Assembly: GCA_017654935.2 (NCBI GenBank)
Contig: CM065703.1
Coordinates: 39,408,918-39,472,917, forward strand
Reading direction: 5' to 3'
Length of the DNA stretch: 64,000 nt
Source: Phymorhynchus buccinoides
Lineage: Eukaryota > Mollusca > Gastropoda > Neogastropoda > Raphitomidae
The notes under the pieces were generated by a model. It did no database searches. It was given only the letters and a program-made list of their open reading frames with translations, and was not told the DNA's origin. A program made the position numbers and the translations under genes. This document shows positions 25,417 through 50,415 of this stretch, piece by piece (within the stretch, counting starts at the first letter, position 1; every line of letters begins with the position of its first letter).

Positions 25417-25657
25417 GAGATTTTACGCCCTCTGGGCCAAAGGGCCATTTGGGGCATTTGAAATTATGCAGATACTGGAAAGAAGAAAAGATTTTGAATA
25501 AGGATACAGATGGTTTGCAGAAATATGAAAAGGGGATTTTGCCTTTTATATTTCAGCAGTCTTTTTGGGGGGGTACAAGTTATTAGTTTTCGTACTAACT
25601 TCAATAATAAGTCAATGGACTATCTAAAGATAGTCCGTTTTGACTCTAAGCCATCGA
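25223..25657. mobile_element. Inverted repeat with palindromic arms and (GA)n loop
   Basis: Arms of about 72 bp: 25223-25297 and 25583-25657, sharing GAGTCAAAACGGACTATCTT and its inverse. Each arm contains the palindrome GGACTATCTTTAGATAGTCC. The loop holds (GA)n at 25326-25412 and a block GCAGAAATATGA present on both sides of the microsatellite. Confidence 0.82.
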
Positions 25658-25827
25658 ATTTTAATTTACTTGTCTTAATCGCACTCATGACTACAGGCCC
25701 TGTGGTCTAATTCTGGGAATGACCACTTCGGACAAGGGACTTCAAACTCGAGGGGTAAATAAGCCTAAACCAAAGAGCGATAAACGAAACGTATTGTTAC
25801 AAAGGGAATAAAGAAGGATGACTGTAC

Positions 25828-27012
<1,185 letters not shown>

Positions 27013-27110
27013 GGCGATGACCCCTCAGTACTGTGCTTTGGGTAGTATGGCCTACAGTCACTTTACTGTCTTCCGTTGTTCAACTAAAGATGACAAGAAC
27101 TGTGAGAGGA

Positions 27111-27330
27111 GTAGGGGAAGACGGGGTAAAAAGCGCATGGGCGGGTAAGAAGCCCACCCCAGTTATCTCATGAAATGAGGCAAATTTCAGTCTCATTTTG
27201 CCCATGAGACGAGCGTTAATGTCTAGCATTCGTCTCATGGGCAAATTTGACTGAAATTTTCTTTATTTCATGAGATAATTGGGGTGGGCTTCTTACCCGC
27301 CCATGCGCTTTTTACCCCGTCTTCCCCTAT
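27111..27330. mobile_element. Palindromic TA-flanked MITE, copy 1
   Basis: Almost the whole 220 bp is one inverted repeat. Ends are GGGGAAGACGGGGTAAAAAG and its inverse, with TA at each edge. Inner blocks are GCGGGTAAGAAGCCCACCCC and CTCATGAAAT, with CCCATGAGACGA on each side of the centre. The copy at 63186-63408 is nearly identical but in opposite orientation. TA targets are typical of Tc1/mariner-type elements; the assignment is inference. Confidence 0.92.
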
Positions 27331-27423
27331 TTCTCAATATCCCTGATCCCCACAAGTGCTTGAAATAACGGATGGTTTTTGTATCATCTTAATTGAAGGA
27401 TTGATTATTACACTAGTGAAGGA

Positions 27424-27434
27424 TGTGTGTGCGT

Positions 27435-27478
<44 letters not shown>

Positions 27479-27500
27479 TGTGTGTGCGTGCGTGCGTGTG
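27424..27500. repeat. (TG)n microsatellite
   Basis: TG repeats with GCGTACG-type interruptions at both ends. Confidence 0.9.
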
Positions 27501-27696
27501 GAAGGGCGAGGGAGTAATTGATAGTCACGTGATTTTAGATTGCTGAAAGATTTGGTCATCGTGTGACAAAGATACGTGACGCTGCCATTCGTACTCAATT
27601 CACCGGGCCATTTTGCCCTGTGGTTGCGATAAGGAATACAACAATTTTGAACATTGAGAAGGGGCAGTTGTGTGTGCATGTGTGTGTGTGTGTGTC

Positions 27697-28410
27697 AAGT
27701 CAAGTTACAATTTCCACTGAGATTGAGCATTGAATAAGAAAATAATTTTCTTTTTTTCAGTCAAGCCATCCGTAAAATAATATAAAAAACCATAAGGAAG
27801 GAACTAAAGATTCCAGAGTGGTAAACAATAAAGAAAGGGGGAAAGAGGGGAAAATAAACAAAGAAACCAACAAGTTACAGAAACAGGGAAGCGGGTGGGG
27901 AGTGGGAGAGTAACTATGTACAATATATACAATATATACATCAATTCATAATTATAACATCACATTCACAAATGAACACATTTTCTCTATTTTGACCCTC
28001 AGTTTCAAATAAGAGGAAAATAAAGAGAGAGATTATGTTCTGTTAAAGAGATATTTTATATCAATTTTTTTTCTTGAAAGAGTTCTTGTTTGCTATGTTT
28101 TTTAAATTGGAGGGTAATTTGTTCCGCCAAATCTCCACGTGAAAAGAGGACGCTAGATTTCAATAGATTATTATTTGGTCGAGGGAATCATATAGTGTGT
28201 GTCTGCTTGTGTTTGTCTTAAATTTGTCTGCTATCTTATTTGGAGCATTTCTGTTGACAATATTATGCATGCATGCAGATTGCCTTTTTGAGGAAAAGTC
28301 TGTCTTGAAAGCTTAGTATATCCAGTTGTTTGTAGTCTTCAATGGTAAGTGAGCTTGATTTTAACAAGATTATTTTCATTGCTTTTTTGTACATGCGATG
28401 GAAAATCGCG
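27697..28410 (-). mobile_element. Decayed LINE fragment of the second family (minus strand)
   Basis: On the minus strand, [19 protein letters not shown] (about 28280-28400) matches [20 protein letters not shown] of the 13499 copy. Further on, with an intervening stop, FHVEIWRNKLPSNLKN (about 28070-28150) matches the TLWNSLATNLKQ block. The 3' UTR continues to the tail CTTGACTTGAC near 27697. Both junctions abut (TG)n on the plus strand (27671-27696 and about 28411-28436). Confidence 0.8.
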
Positions 28411-28573
<163 letters not shown>

Positions 28574-28771
28574 TGATTTGCATAGGCTAGGCTAGTTCAA
28601 GAGAAAATTTATTTGTGGATTCGGACCAACATTATGGAGCCTCGTTCTGAAACACACCACGTGACCTACTTTGACAAAGGAAGCGTGGTTCTCTTCGCGT
28701 GGCAAGCTGATACAAGAAATCGTGTAGTATAAAAACACAAAAATGTCAAATGTAAGTACATTTTGTTAACA

Positions 28772-29190
28772 ACTTTATGTATATCAACTTTAGGAACACT
28801 TTACACAATTATAAAATCTAATACCTGCCGCCCAAAACTTGGAAATCCAGGGGAAATGGCGTTTAGCCGAAATGCATGGCGCGACCGGCGCAATCGCCAT
28901 TCAGTGATTCACGTCACTGGTGCTTGTTCAGTTGTTGAATCCGATTTGCCTGATATTTTCTTGGTCTTGGTCGTAATCGAAATCACCACTCGGTGGCATT
29001 ATATCGACGAATTTTCACATGTCATTCTGAGTGTACGGGTAGCAGACGACAATTTAAGTTCTGCTGAGTGGCAGGCAGCAGACAGGGCGGCGGTCATCCT
29101 TCACCACGGGATTGGGTGTGCCGCGTTTTGGGCGGCAGGTGTTAGATTTTATAATTGTGTAAAGTGTTCCTAAAGTTGATATACATAAAC
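28772..29190. mobile_element. Foldback MITE, ~75-bp terminal inverted repeats
   Basis: Left TATGTATATCAACTTTAGGA...ACACTTTACACAATTATAAA...TACCTGCCGCCCAAAAC. The right end at 29119-29189 is the exact inverse. The open frame across it (28763-29173) is incidental and recurs on the other strand through the same TIRs. Confidence 0.85.
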
Positions 29191-29630
29191 GAAAACGGGC
29201 GAAAACAGAAGCGAAAGGTTCATTTTTGATCGTAAACAAGAACAAAAAATGTTAAATTTGTCTCAAGCTTAGGCTTGAGCTAGTCCCACACTATACTATA
29301 CTATACTAATACTATACTATACTACTAAACCCTACCAAATTTTGCATAGATTTTATCTTCAATCGAGTATCGACTGTTGATCCATATTTAGATAAACCCG
29401 CTTCCGCTAGCCATTACTTCCGACGACTGAACTTTTTTCCACTTCTCACAATTGTACCATACTATTATTATTAAATCTTAATGAAACCTGGCAGAAAGGT
29501 TCCTTAGATGCTGCCCATGGTGTTAAAATTGACGTAATGACCAAAGATCAGTGTAATCCCTTTGAATCAGATTCAGTCTCTTAGTCTTATGTTTTCGTAT
29601 ATTACTTATTAGGTAGACAGACAGGATTGG
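29191..29630. other. No gene; short (CTATA)n run
   Basis: A CTATA/ACTAT repeat at about 29290-29325, otherwise AT-rich. Confidence 0.5.
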
Positions 29631-29631
29631 T

Positions 29632-30072
29632 TGTCTATTCTAGTGCAGCCAAAGGGATTAGGTTGCACTGTCTTTTCTAGTGCTGCAGCCAAAGGGACTA
29701 GGTTGCACTGTCTTTTCTAGTGCTGCAGCCAAAGGGACCAGGTTGCAGTCTTTTCTAGTGCTGCAGCCAAAGGGACCAGGTTGCACTGTCTTTTCTAGTG
29801 CTGCAGCCAAAGGGACTAGGTTGCACTGTCTTTTCTAGTGCTGCAGCCAAAGGGTTTAGGTTGTCTATTCTAGTGCTGCAGTCAAAGGGATTACGTTGTC
29901 TATTCTAGTGCTGCAGCCAAAGGGATTAGGTTGCAGTTTTTTCTAGTGCTGCAGCCAGTGGGATTAGGTTGTCTTTTCTAGTGCTGCAGCCAAAGGGATT
30001 AGGTTGTCTTTTATAGTGCTGCAGCCAAAGGGATTAGGTTGTCTTTTATAGTGCTGCAGTCAAAGGGATTAG
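29632..30072. repeat. 33-40 bp tandem array with CTGCAG core
   Basis: About 11 units containing TCTAGTGCTGCAGCCAAAGG. Units differ by the presence of GCACTGTC or GCAGT. Not coding. Confidence 0.92.
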
Positions 30073-31158
30073 ATTTAGAATTCAATGATTACTATCAACT
30101 CCACCCTCGTTTTGTCTTTCTTCTCTTACAACTGAAACAATATGATTATATGTTGATTCCAATTTGTACTGGATTCCATTTTCTACTGGCTGTCAGTACA
30201 AATCGGAATTCCGATTTGTACTAGTAGGATTCCGAATCCAACTGGATTCCAGTTTCTACTGTGACATATATATAGAAGTTCTCTCTCCAGATGACTAAAT
30301 CTGTGCCACTCGGGTCTCTCACCACATTGACAAACTTTATGATGTGTTTGTGTCATGTGTGTCACTGTGCATGTATGCAATCTTGCCTCGGATACAAGGC
30401 GGTGCCTGTTTTTCATTTTTCAAAATTTTGACACCAAGAAAATGCAGGGTTCATAGGGGCCTTACCAGTCCTTATAAGTCTAGACCAATTGAAATCTCCA
30501 AGTAAGGCCTTACAAGTGCTTACATTCACTTCAAGGTCCTTACAAGTCCTGACAGCTGCCAAAAACTGCCCTGAGCAGCAAGACCATACTCACAATAGAT
30601 CGCAGAAGCAGCACTTTTACACTTGAGAAACATCGCTCAGCACCTACTCCACCTTATCCCCCTCCCCCACCTTCCCATTTCAACTGACCGCTTAGCGGAC
30701 GAACGATGCACCGCGAGTTGTCAAGAGAAATTGGACTGAAATCTCGTTCTTTATCCTGGTGTCGTTTTGCGAGAAAACGCGTATATCTGTGTCAGCCATA
30801 GTTTATGTATCTGCTTAGACATTGTTCACAATGCTGGGAGTGTTCCTTTCAAGATCGTTGGCTAAAAGATGGACATTATCCTTAGGCCTACAGGTCCTTA
30901 CTTGGGGATAGCTGAAAGCCCTGGGAACCCTGAAATGGAGTTAAAGGGGGAAAAAAGCGTTGAATTCTCATGTTACAAGCCTGGAATAAGCTTCAAATTG
31001 AGTATGATTTTGTTTTTTGTTCAGGACCTCTGCCTTGCCTGTTTTTGGATGTTCTCCTGTTGCATCCATGTGTGTGTGTCAATATTCCAAAGCCCTGCCT
31101 TGCAGCTGTGACAAACTGCCCAGAATGCCGATTTTTGCTTGTTTTCAACTTTCATTTT
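30073..31158. other. No gene seen
   Basis: Contains short inverted/direct repeats of CTGGATTCCA and ACAAATCGGAATTCCGATTTGT at 30155-30262, including the palindrome AAATCGGAATTCCGATTT. The remainder is unassigned. Confidence 0.5.
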
Positions 31159-31639
31159 TTCCTTCCTGAATGAAAATTATGAATAAAAACTCATACCAAA
31201 TTGTACTTCTGTCTTTTGTGGTTCTATTGGTGTGCTTTTTATTCTTGTGTATGATGTGTTATTATTTTAAAACATTTGTTGAAAATACCAACCGTATTGG
31301 AGTTTTTGGCCGCCGACAAGCCTTCTGACTAAGGCCGTCGGCACTTCATGGCTTTGGATGAGCCTGCCCATTTACTCAATATTAACTAAAGTGGTTCTAT
31401 CTAAAAGGAAATTGAATGCTCTTTAAAACCATGTACTTTTTGAAAGGGTGGGGTAATGTTAAGCTGGTTGAAATTTAGTTCAAACTTTTCAAAATAAAAT
31501 TTCTGATCGAAAATGACAACATTTTTGCGTGAAAGTTACACCGATCGAAAGCTTGGGGTTTTCTCTTCCCGTGACGACATGTTCTATTTGTATCCGACCA
31601 ATGGGCAGGCTCAACCACGAACCCAAACTCCGCGAAGCG

Positions 31640-31770
31640 CGTGACCTCATTCAGCCATTTACAACTGGCCGACAAAAATGGCGCACGCACGACAACGCTA
31701 ACAGAGGTTCAGTTTCATCGCGAAAATATTGTCCATCTTGAAATTATCTACGATATTGATTCCATGCTAG
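31640..31770 (+). other. Candidate 5' exon with consensus donor
   Basis: CGACAAAAATGGCGCACGCA resembles initiator/YY1-type promoter-proximal sequence (inference), and the segment ends at CATGCTAG followed by GTGAGT. It could be the 5' UTR exon of the downstream hnRNP gene. The ATG just before the donor does not continue into the RRM frame of the next known exon, so it is not the protein start if spliced directly. Confidence 0.25.
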
Positions 31771-32735
31771 GTGAGTATTGCTGTTTAAGATTATATTCGT
31801 GCATTTTTTATGCATATATGATGTTGTAAAGTTTTGTATTTCCGTAAAACATGACATCGTTCTTGAGCTAGAAATCAAATCTTTGACACGGCGAGCAGTC
31901 GAGTACTATCGAAGCCGAGCTAATTTTTTCTCATCATGTAAACCGATCATAACCATTATAGATGTTTTGGAAAAAGCCTATTATTAACGCTTAAAGATGT
32001 AATTAGGAATAAAATTGAAAGATTTTAAAGAAATCAATCAAAATGTGAGATCACGTGATGTTGAAAAAATGGTCTGTCTGACTAGTTAGACTGAGTGACT
32101 TCCCTTGGCAATATTCGATTCTGTTTTTCGATCGGCCTAGGCCTAGGATCAGAATTATATTTCCTCGTTTTTTGCCCAATACTTATTCAAATCAGTAATT
32201 GTTTTGGTTAAAATTATTGCGCTTCTAGACTTCTGCATGTATTTTGCAAAAGATTCAACTGTTTGTTTCTGAATTGAAAACCTTTAGTCAGTAAAGTGAA
32301 GCATCTTCAACTTCAAGTTCAACCCAGATTCTGAGATAGAGAGGAATATCATGCTAGGCCTAAGTAAACGTTGTCTTGGCCTAGACCTACGGCTACCAAC
32401 AAAATCGAAACTAGTTAATGCTAAGCAAAACTACAAAAAACAGTCAATTGTTCTCAATATTGTGTTTCATTAACAATGAACAGATACTGGAGAATGCACA
32501 CACACTAACAATACATTGAATGATTGATAAAGGTCTGCTGTTTCTCATTCACAAACATGAGATTTTGATTTCTGCACGCTTTATTTTACACACACACACA
32601 CACACTACAAGGAACTTAACTCAAGCACCTAGCAACCCAATAATAAACATACAATTAAAGACCCAACAACACACAGTGCATGTGGATGTACCTGAATTAA
32701 GACAATTTGATGCAGTTTCAGGCAACTGACTTCCT

Positions 32736-32771
<36 letters not shown>

Positions 32772-32773
<2 letters not shown>

Positions 32774-32930
32774 AGGCATGGGAATTGTCCGCAAAAATTT
32801 TTTTAAAGGCAAACTTTAAGTTACTAAATACTTCAATTTTTATAATATTATATTTTAATGCTGTAAAAATGGGGGGGCGGGGGGGGGGGGCTTTTCAGAT
32901 TTTTTTGTCTCTGACAATTCCCATGCCTGC
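32772..32930. mobile_element. Small MITE with 18-bp perfect TIRs in a (CT)n tract
   Basis: GCAGGCATGGGAATTGTC at 32772-32789 is exactly inverted at 32913-32930. Both flanks are CT repeats. The interior is AT-rich with a poly-G run. Confidence 0.85.
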
Positions 32931-34290
32931 TCTCTCTCGCGCGCACACACACACACACTAAGGGGAGAGAGAGACTAAATTTTATATATGCGCTTAAAAT
33001 TTTAAAAACGAAGTTCAACAAAGACATAATATAATTATAATAATTTTATTAATAGCTCACACACATGCAAATATGCATGCACATACGCACATAACCTTTC
33101 TCTCGTTCTGTGTGTGCGACTAAATTAATACAATGTTCTATTGCATTGCCTGACCTAGGGCCCAACATCCATGGTCGTCAACGACTGACAGGAGGTCAAC
33201 TACCACCTGATGTGATTCATAATCACCGTACTGGGAGTGGGCCAATTAGGAGTTTTCAAATAAATTTTGGAGATTCGTTTCAGATTATTTAAATATTAGC
33301 TTCATTTTACTTTGTCTTTGAAAAAAAAGATGGGAAAATTATATTTCAGGTGGGGAAAAAAAATTGGACTGTGGATTGAAGGTTGTTTTTTCCCTCAAGT
33401 TTAAATTCATGTAAGGACTTCACAACAGAATCTTAACGCAAAGCACTTGTGGTGTCTTGCTTAGTTGCTAAAGATGAAAATATATGGAAGTATTCATTTC
33501 GGAAAATAAAAGTTAAATCAAAGAACTGACGCATATATTCTGTTTTATTATGTTGCAGGTGGCGAAATGGTTCCAAGATCTGATTCCTGCTTCCGGGTTT
33601 CCACCTGAATGTGCCAGGAACCTCTCAGGACTGAGGGAAACTCACCTGTCAAAGCATTGCTTGCCAAAGAATTTGACGTTGTCATTTTGAATAATGCATT
33701 ACGGCATAACTCAATCAAGTCTATGTGCATCATGCAAAAATATTTGTTTTTTGTTCCTTGTTGTATTGTTGTCCGCCAGCTAGTGAATGATCACTTGACG
33801 TCACGCGCTGCACGCCTTTTTGGCAATTGTTTGAGCATGCCCATTGGTCGGATAAAAATAGAACATGTCACGGGAAGAGGAAACCCCAAGCTTTCGATCG
33901 GTGTAACTTTTATGCAAAAATGTTATTTTCGATAAGACATTTTATTTTGAACAGTTTGAACTAAATTTTAACCAGCTTAACATTGCCCCACCCTTTCAAA
34001 AAGTACATGGTTTTAAAGAGCATTCAATTTTCTTTTAGATAGAACCATTTTAGTTAATATTGAGTAAAGGGGCACGCTCATCCAAAGCCATGAAGTGCCG
34101 GGGGGTGCCGACGGCCTTAGTCTGAAGGCTCTGGTGGTGGCCAAAATCTCCAATACGGTTGGTATTTTCAACAAATATTTAAAAATAATAACACATCATA
34201 CACAAGAATAAAAAGCACACCAATAAAACCACAAAAGACAGAAGTACAATTTGGTATGAGTTTTTATTCATAATTTTCATTCAGGAAAAA

Positions 34291-35082
34291 AAAAAAAAAA
34301 AGTTGAAAATGTGAAAAAATTACAAATTTGAATATTTTTGTTAAAAAAAGCATAAAAATTTTAAATGTTTTGTAAATTTAGCACTTTTACTTGTTTTCAG
34401 AGTAGAGGACATTAAAAACTTGACAATTTGGTATAAAGGGCAACTCAGTAGCATTAAAAATGAAAAAGTTATAGCAATTTGAAAAACCTTCAAAATTGAT
34501 CCTTTTTGGCCAGGCGCTCAAATTCGATGATGTACCATTTTCATTGGACCAGTATGATGTAACTATCACAAACAGAGTTCTGAAAAAAATTGAGCATAAT
34601 CTCTTTATCACTATAAAGTTGTAATCAAGATTTTGTAGTTATGGTACTGAAAACAACTGTGTACCAGACCTTTGAAATACCCCCATTGTGCGATTTTGTT
34701 CCAAGAATCTGTGGAAATAACTTAATTTTTGACCGAGTTTGGAGATTTACAACTTTTTTTGTAAAGCATTTGATGTCAACAAATTTTGTGTGTTTGATTA
34801 CCAGTATATAAAGATTAAAAACCAAAACTTTGAGATCTCTGTGACTTTATGTTTTTTTGCTGTGTGCGAGTGAAAATGGCACAAAAATGTTGCCGAAAAA
34901 TTTTCTAAGTCCAAAAATCACATAAAACGTCATAACTTCTTTTTTTTTTACCACACAGACTTGTTTTTGGTATCACATTAATCAGGATCAAAAGATCTAT
35001 CAAACTGTAGCAACAGACAATGTGTAGCATGTATTATTGAAAACCCCTTTGGAATACCTACTGCTATTAGCATAGCAACTTT
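34291..35082. other. No gene seen
   Basis: AT-rich unique sequence, probably intergenic or intronic relative to the hnRNP gene. Confidence 0.5.
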
Positions 35083-35492
35083 TGGTAAAGGTCAAGATGT
35101 GCCACCCCCCCCTACCTATGTCGGTTAATTCTATTTTTCCGTTATTGCCTTTCTTACCATACATAAAGCTGTATTTTAGGAACATTTTTAGCTAATAACC
35201 TTTTTGGAATACTAACCCTAGCCCTAACCCTAGCCCTAAACCTAACCCTACCCCCCACCCTATAAGACGGAAAAACGCAACGAACCACAACTGTGACAAA
35301 TCGCGGTGTACTGCAGTACATAGTGGGGGGTAGGGTTAGGTTTAGGGTTAGGGATAGGGTTAGTATTCCAAAAAGGTTATTAGATAAAAATGTTCCTAAA
35401 ATACAGCTTTATGTATGGTAAAAAAGGCAAAAACGGAAAAATAGAATTAACCGAGAAATGCAGGGGGGGTGGCACATCTGTACCTTTACCCA
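35083..35492. mobile_element. Foldback element with facing telomere-like repeats
   Basis: Arms 35083-35256 and 35324-35492 are near-perfect inverses (GTTAATTCTATTTTTCCGTT, TACATAAAGCTGTATTTTAG). Inner parts are CCCTAA-like runs facing GGGTTAG-like runs. The centre has the palindrome GTACTGCAGTAC at 35308-35319. It ends about 90 nt before the 3' splice site of the first recognised hnRNP exon. Confidence 0.88.
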
Positions 35493-35547
35493 ACTTTTTT
35501 TATCACTAAATTATCTCCCCCAACTGACAATATGGTTTAAAAATTAA

Positions 35548-47040
<11,493 letters not shown>

Positions 47041-48150
47041 AACCTTGGCTCCGGTGGTTGTATCCAGAGGAGAAATCTGCTGAGGTGAGTGATGATGGTG
47101 GGAGAAGTTACAGGATTATCTTGTTGCCTGCCTGCTTCGGGCACGGATAAGTGCAGTTAAATTTGGGATATGAAGTCATTCGAGTCGTTCCGGCCATATA
47201 TGACCGGAATTAATAGATAGCTATCAATTTGATGCATTTGCATCAAGGGAAGTAAATCTGTGCACACCATACCTTGGTCACTTCTAAACTCGCTTTGTTC
47301 CCTTAGACCACAATTTTTGCCTCTGACTTTGCTTTTGTAGTGGCTTGTTGTGGGGTAGCCAATCGGTGTAAAGAGTTTTTCTCAATATATATAAAAGTCT
47401 GAATTACCACTTCCCTATGTCTAAACCTGAAGTAAAAACCTGTAATCTTCTTTCATTTCTCCTTTGGTTTTATGTATGTTTTTGTTTGTGCGTATGGCTG
47501 GAGTGATTTGTGATTTTTGTTTGTGGCTCGAGTCACAAGCCTATAACTCACTTTGTCGGTCGGTCTGTCGTTCCAAAATTGTCGCACTTCAAATCGAGGC
47601 TACACTTCAAAATTAATTGAGGCCGCTCTTTAAAATGATATATTTTAAAAGCGTACAAAATAATAAACATACGTAATACAGACACTACAACAGACACGAC
47701 GAGTATGCGGTGCTTCTTTTGATGAGTATAAGTAGGATACATAGTTTTAAATGTTTTCCAAAACATATAAAAAGTTACGAAAGGGTGCAGAGATAACATT
47801 CTGGTTTACAGATTAAAATTATTGAAAAGCCAGGGGAGATGACTCCTGATTGGAGTGGTAAAAATAGACCGCGCGCCACAAACTATTGCGATTTTGCGCT
47901 TGTTTTTTAACAATTCAAAATCGTTGTGATGCGAATGAGTTAACCCCTTCCCTGCCCAGTCCCATGTGTACCACTTCCAGGGGGTGATGTGTGATATCAT
48001 TGATGATGTCATGACTTTTGTTATGTCATGGCTCTGGAATCATGATGGTTTGGGATTTAGAGAAGTCGGGGGAAAGATGTGTTATATCTCTAGAACGAGG
48101 CTTATCAGGTCTCTTTTTTAACTTATTCGTATCGCAACAATTTTGAATTG

Positions 48151-48263
48151 CAGTGGAACCTCCCTATAACTATAAGACTCCCTCCCATATAAGACCTACT
48201 TCTCAGAGACATTGCCCTTCTTTGTAAGTATTAAAATTACCTCCCTTATAAGAGGTTCCACTG
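48151..48263. mobile_element. CAGTGGAACC MITE, copy 2
   Basis: TIRs CAGTGGAACCTCC and AGAGGTTCCACTG. Interior matches 38610-38763 with about 45 bp missing near the right end. Confidence 0.78.
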
Positions 48264-48325
48264 TATTGAAGAAAAATCACAAATCATTCCAGCCATACGC
48301 ACAAACAAAACGTACGTGAACCAAA

Positions 48326-48565
48326 AGGAGAAATGAAAAACTCCACACCAATTGGTTTCCCCACAACTACAAAAGGAGAAATGAAAAACTCCACACCAAT
48401 TGGTTTCCCCACAACTACAAAAGGAGAAATGAAAAACTCCACACCAATTGGTTTCCCCACAACTACAAAAGGAGAAATGAAAAACTCCACACCAATTGGT
48501 TTCCCCACAACTACAAAAGGAGAAATGAAAAACTCCACACCAATTGGTTTCCCCACAACAAACCA
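48326..48565. repeat. 48-bp minisatellite, five units
   Basis: Unit GGAGAAATGAAAAACTCCAC, ACCAATTGGTTTCCCCAC, AACTACAAAA. Units are essentially identical, so the expansion is recent. Open on both strands because 48 is a multiple of three. Confidence 0.95.
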
Positions 48566-48841
48566 CTACAAAAGCAAAGTCGGAGGCAAAATTGTGGTCT
48601 CATGGAGCGAAGCGAGTTTAGACGTGACCAAGGTATGGTGTGCATACAGATTTACTTCCCTTGAAGGAAATGCATCAAATTGACAGCTATCTATTAATTC
48701 CGCACATATATGGCTGGAACTACTTGAATGAGTTAAATTTTGTAATAAGAAAATCAATAATTGATCTTTTTATTCATCTTGCAGTGAAGGGGTTAATCTT
48801 TTGATTTTGTTAGTTTTTATGGGAGGGAGATTTTGTGTAAA

Positions 48842-48882
<41 letters not shown>

Positions 48883-50415
48883 AAGCAGAGGCTGTAATCA
48901 TTATGCAGGTAAAGTCTGAAAATGTTATATGGTAGCGTTGTCCTATTGGTAGTAAAGATCTTTAGGAGTCGAATCTGGATAAGATTTAATCATTGTATCT
49001 ATGCAATATTAGCTTACTTTTTGTAGGTATCTACAGCTTTTATAGTTAATTGAAAAATTTAGCTGGATGATTTTCATTCTTTTTTTGTTAAGAAGTTCTT
49101 AGGATTGTTATTGAACTCGAGTAACATATAGTACAGATTGTTTGACAAAGTATACAATTAGAATGAGTTAGAATTTTATGTATGTAATGCTCCTCATATT
49201 GTTGTTTAAAAGTGTAAAGGTTTGATAGAGAACATGTATTTATGAGCATCTATTACAAGATTGATAGGGGGTAGCTATCGTTAGATATGTCAGGTATTCA
49301 TAATTAGTTTGTATTTAAATTAAAAATCATTCTCAGCATTACCGAGTTACTCAGTCAGTTACTGTTGTTTGGTATTTATTTATGTTGGTTTCTGACATGT
49401 TTTTGCTTTGGACTCAAGTTGTGTTATGCACTTGTTGTTTATTGTATCATCTATTTAGGACAGGAACAGACAAAGCGAAGATAGAATCCAGAATCAGGGG
49501 AAACTCGGGAGAAAGGCAGCTACCTAAATACCCTAACAGACAGGCGTTTCCATAGAAACTGAAGGACCCAGTTTCAGAATCGGGGAGAAATTCATGTGCA
49601 CCCAACGTAGACTTATAGACACACCCGTGGATAAGACTGGTATTTAATCAAAAGAACTGTTAAATATTTTGGTTTAATTAATTAATAGAAACTATTTTCG
49701 TTAGATTAAAACAACTTGGATTTTATAGTTTTTTTGTTGTAAGACATGTACCTACATTTGAAAGAAAAAACTTTCAAAACTGATACATCCATTATACAGG
49801 CATTAAACTGTGTGGATTAGAGGTTTATATTCCAAGAAGTGTGTACGTGTACTGCACTGTAAGGTATGTGTTTTATGGTATTTGCACTCAAAAGAATGTA
49901 CGTACTCTTGTGATGTTGTTCATTTAGGTTAGCAGCAGAGTTTGTTATTCCCTTAATTGTATTGCTGTTGGAGTATAGCTTTTGCTCTAAGCTTAATTCA
50001 GCCAGTTGGATTCTGGCGATATATTCTGTTACATCTTTATGTTACCAACTCTATGTTGTTATTTTTTCCTCAAAACAGTGATTGTATTTTTCAGTTAAAG
50101 AAGAACTCTACTGAACTGGTTAATTAGGATTTTTTTCTCCAATTTATGTCAGCTTTATTGTCAGGTAACTAACTGCTAGGCTGTTTCCATTTCTCCAATG
50201 TACATAAATTATGGTTTTAAATAAGTTTGTGTATGTGTGTGTTTTTTAAGCAAAGAGCTTATTATTGTACATTGATCAGTTTTCTTTGCGGGATAAGGAG
50301 TTTGGTTTTGGTTTAACGATTGTTTTTTGCTGGGGTGTGCAGCGAATAGCTGAAGTGACATTTAGTTTTAATTGTGTTGAAATCATTTGCACAGAAAACT
50401 GCTGTCTCCTACACG

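Larger units (their letters stand above)
31160..34290. mobile_element. Large inverted repeat, ~520-bp arms, ~2.1-kb loop
   Basis: Left arm 31160-31680 and right arm about 33770-34290 are reverse complements, with high identity outside (for example ATACCAACCGTATTGG / CCAATACGGTTGGTAT, CCATGTACTTTTTGAAAGGG, CGATCGAAAGCTTGGGGTTT) and lower identity toward the loop. It could be a foldback transposon or an inverted duplication. The loop contains a consensus splice donor (31771) and a smaller MITE. Confidence 0.85.
47168..48738. mobile_element. Inverted repeat with a 48-bp expansion in the right arm
   Basis: Left arm 47168-47525 and right arm 48265-48738 are inverses: GACCGGAATTAATAGATAGC / GCTATCTATTAATTCC; GATGCATTTGCATC-type; CTTGGTCACTTCTAAACTCG; TTTGTTTGTGCGTATGGCTG. 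In the left arm the region complementary to the 48-bp unit is single (about 47349-47382); in the right arm it is repeated five times. Confidence 0.85.
47085..49458 (+). other. Probable 3' UTR intron of the hnRNP gene
   Basis: The donor CTGAG/GTGAGT lies 44 nt after the stop. A plausible acceptor ATCTATTTAG/GAC ends at 49458. The interval is repeat-rich (inverted repeat, 48-bp array, poly-G at 48842-48881), unlike the DNA after 49459. Vertebrate hnRNP A genes also have introns in the 3' UTR (family knowledge). Confidence 0.5.

Noticed and set aside
28763..29173. 136-aa ORF
   Set aside because: Covers a foldback MITE including both inverted ends; the same residues appear on the opposite strand. 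No domain.
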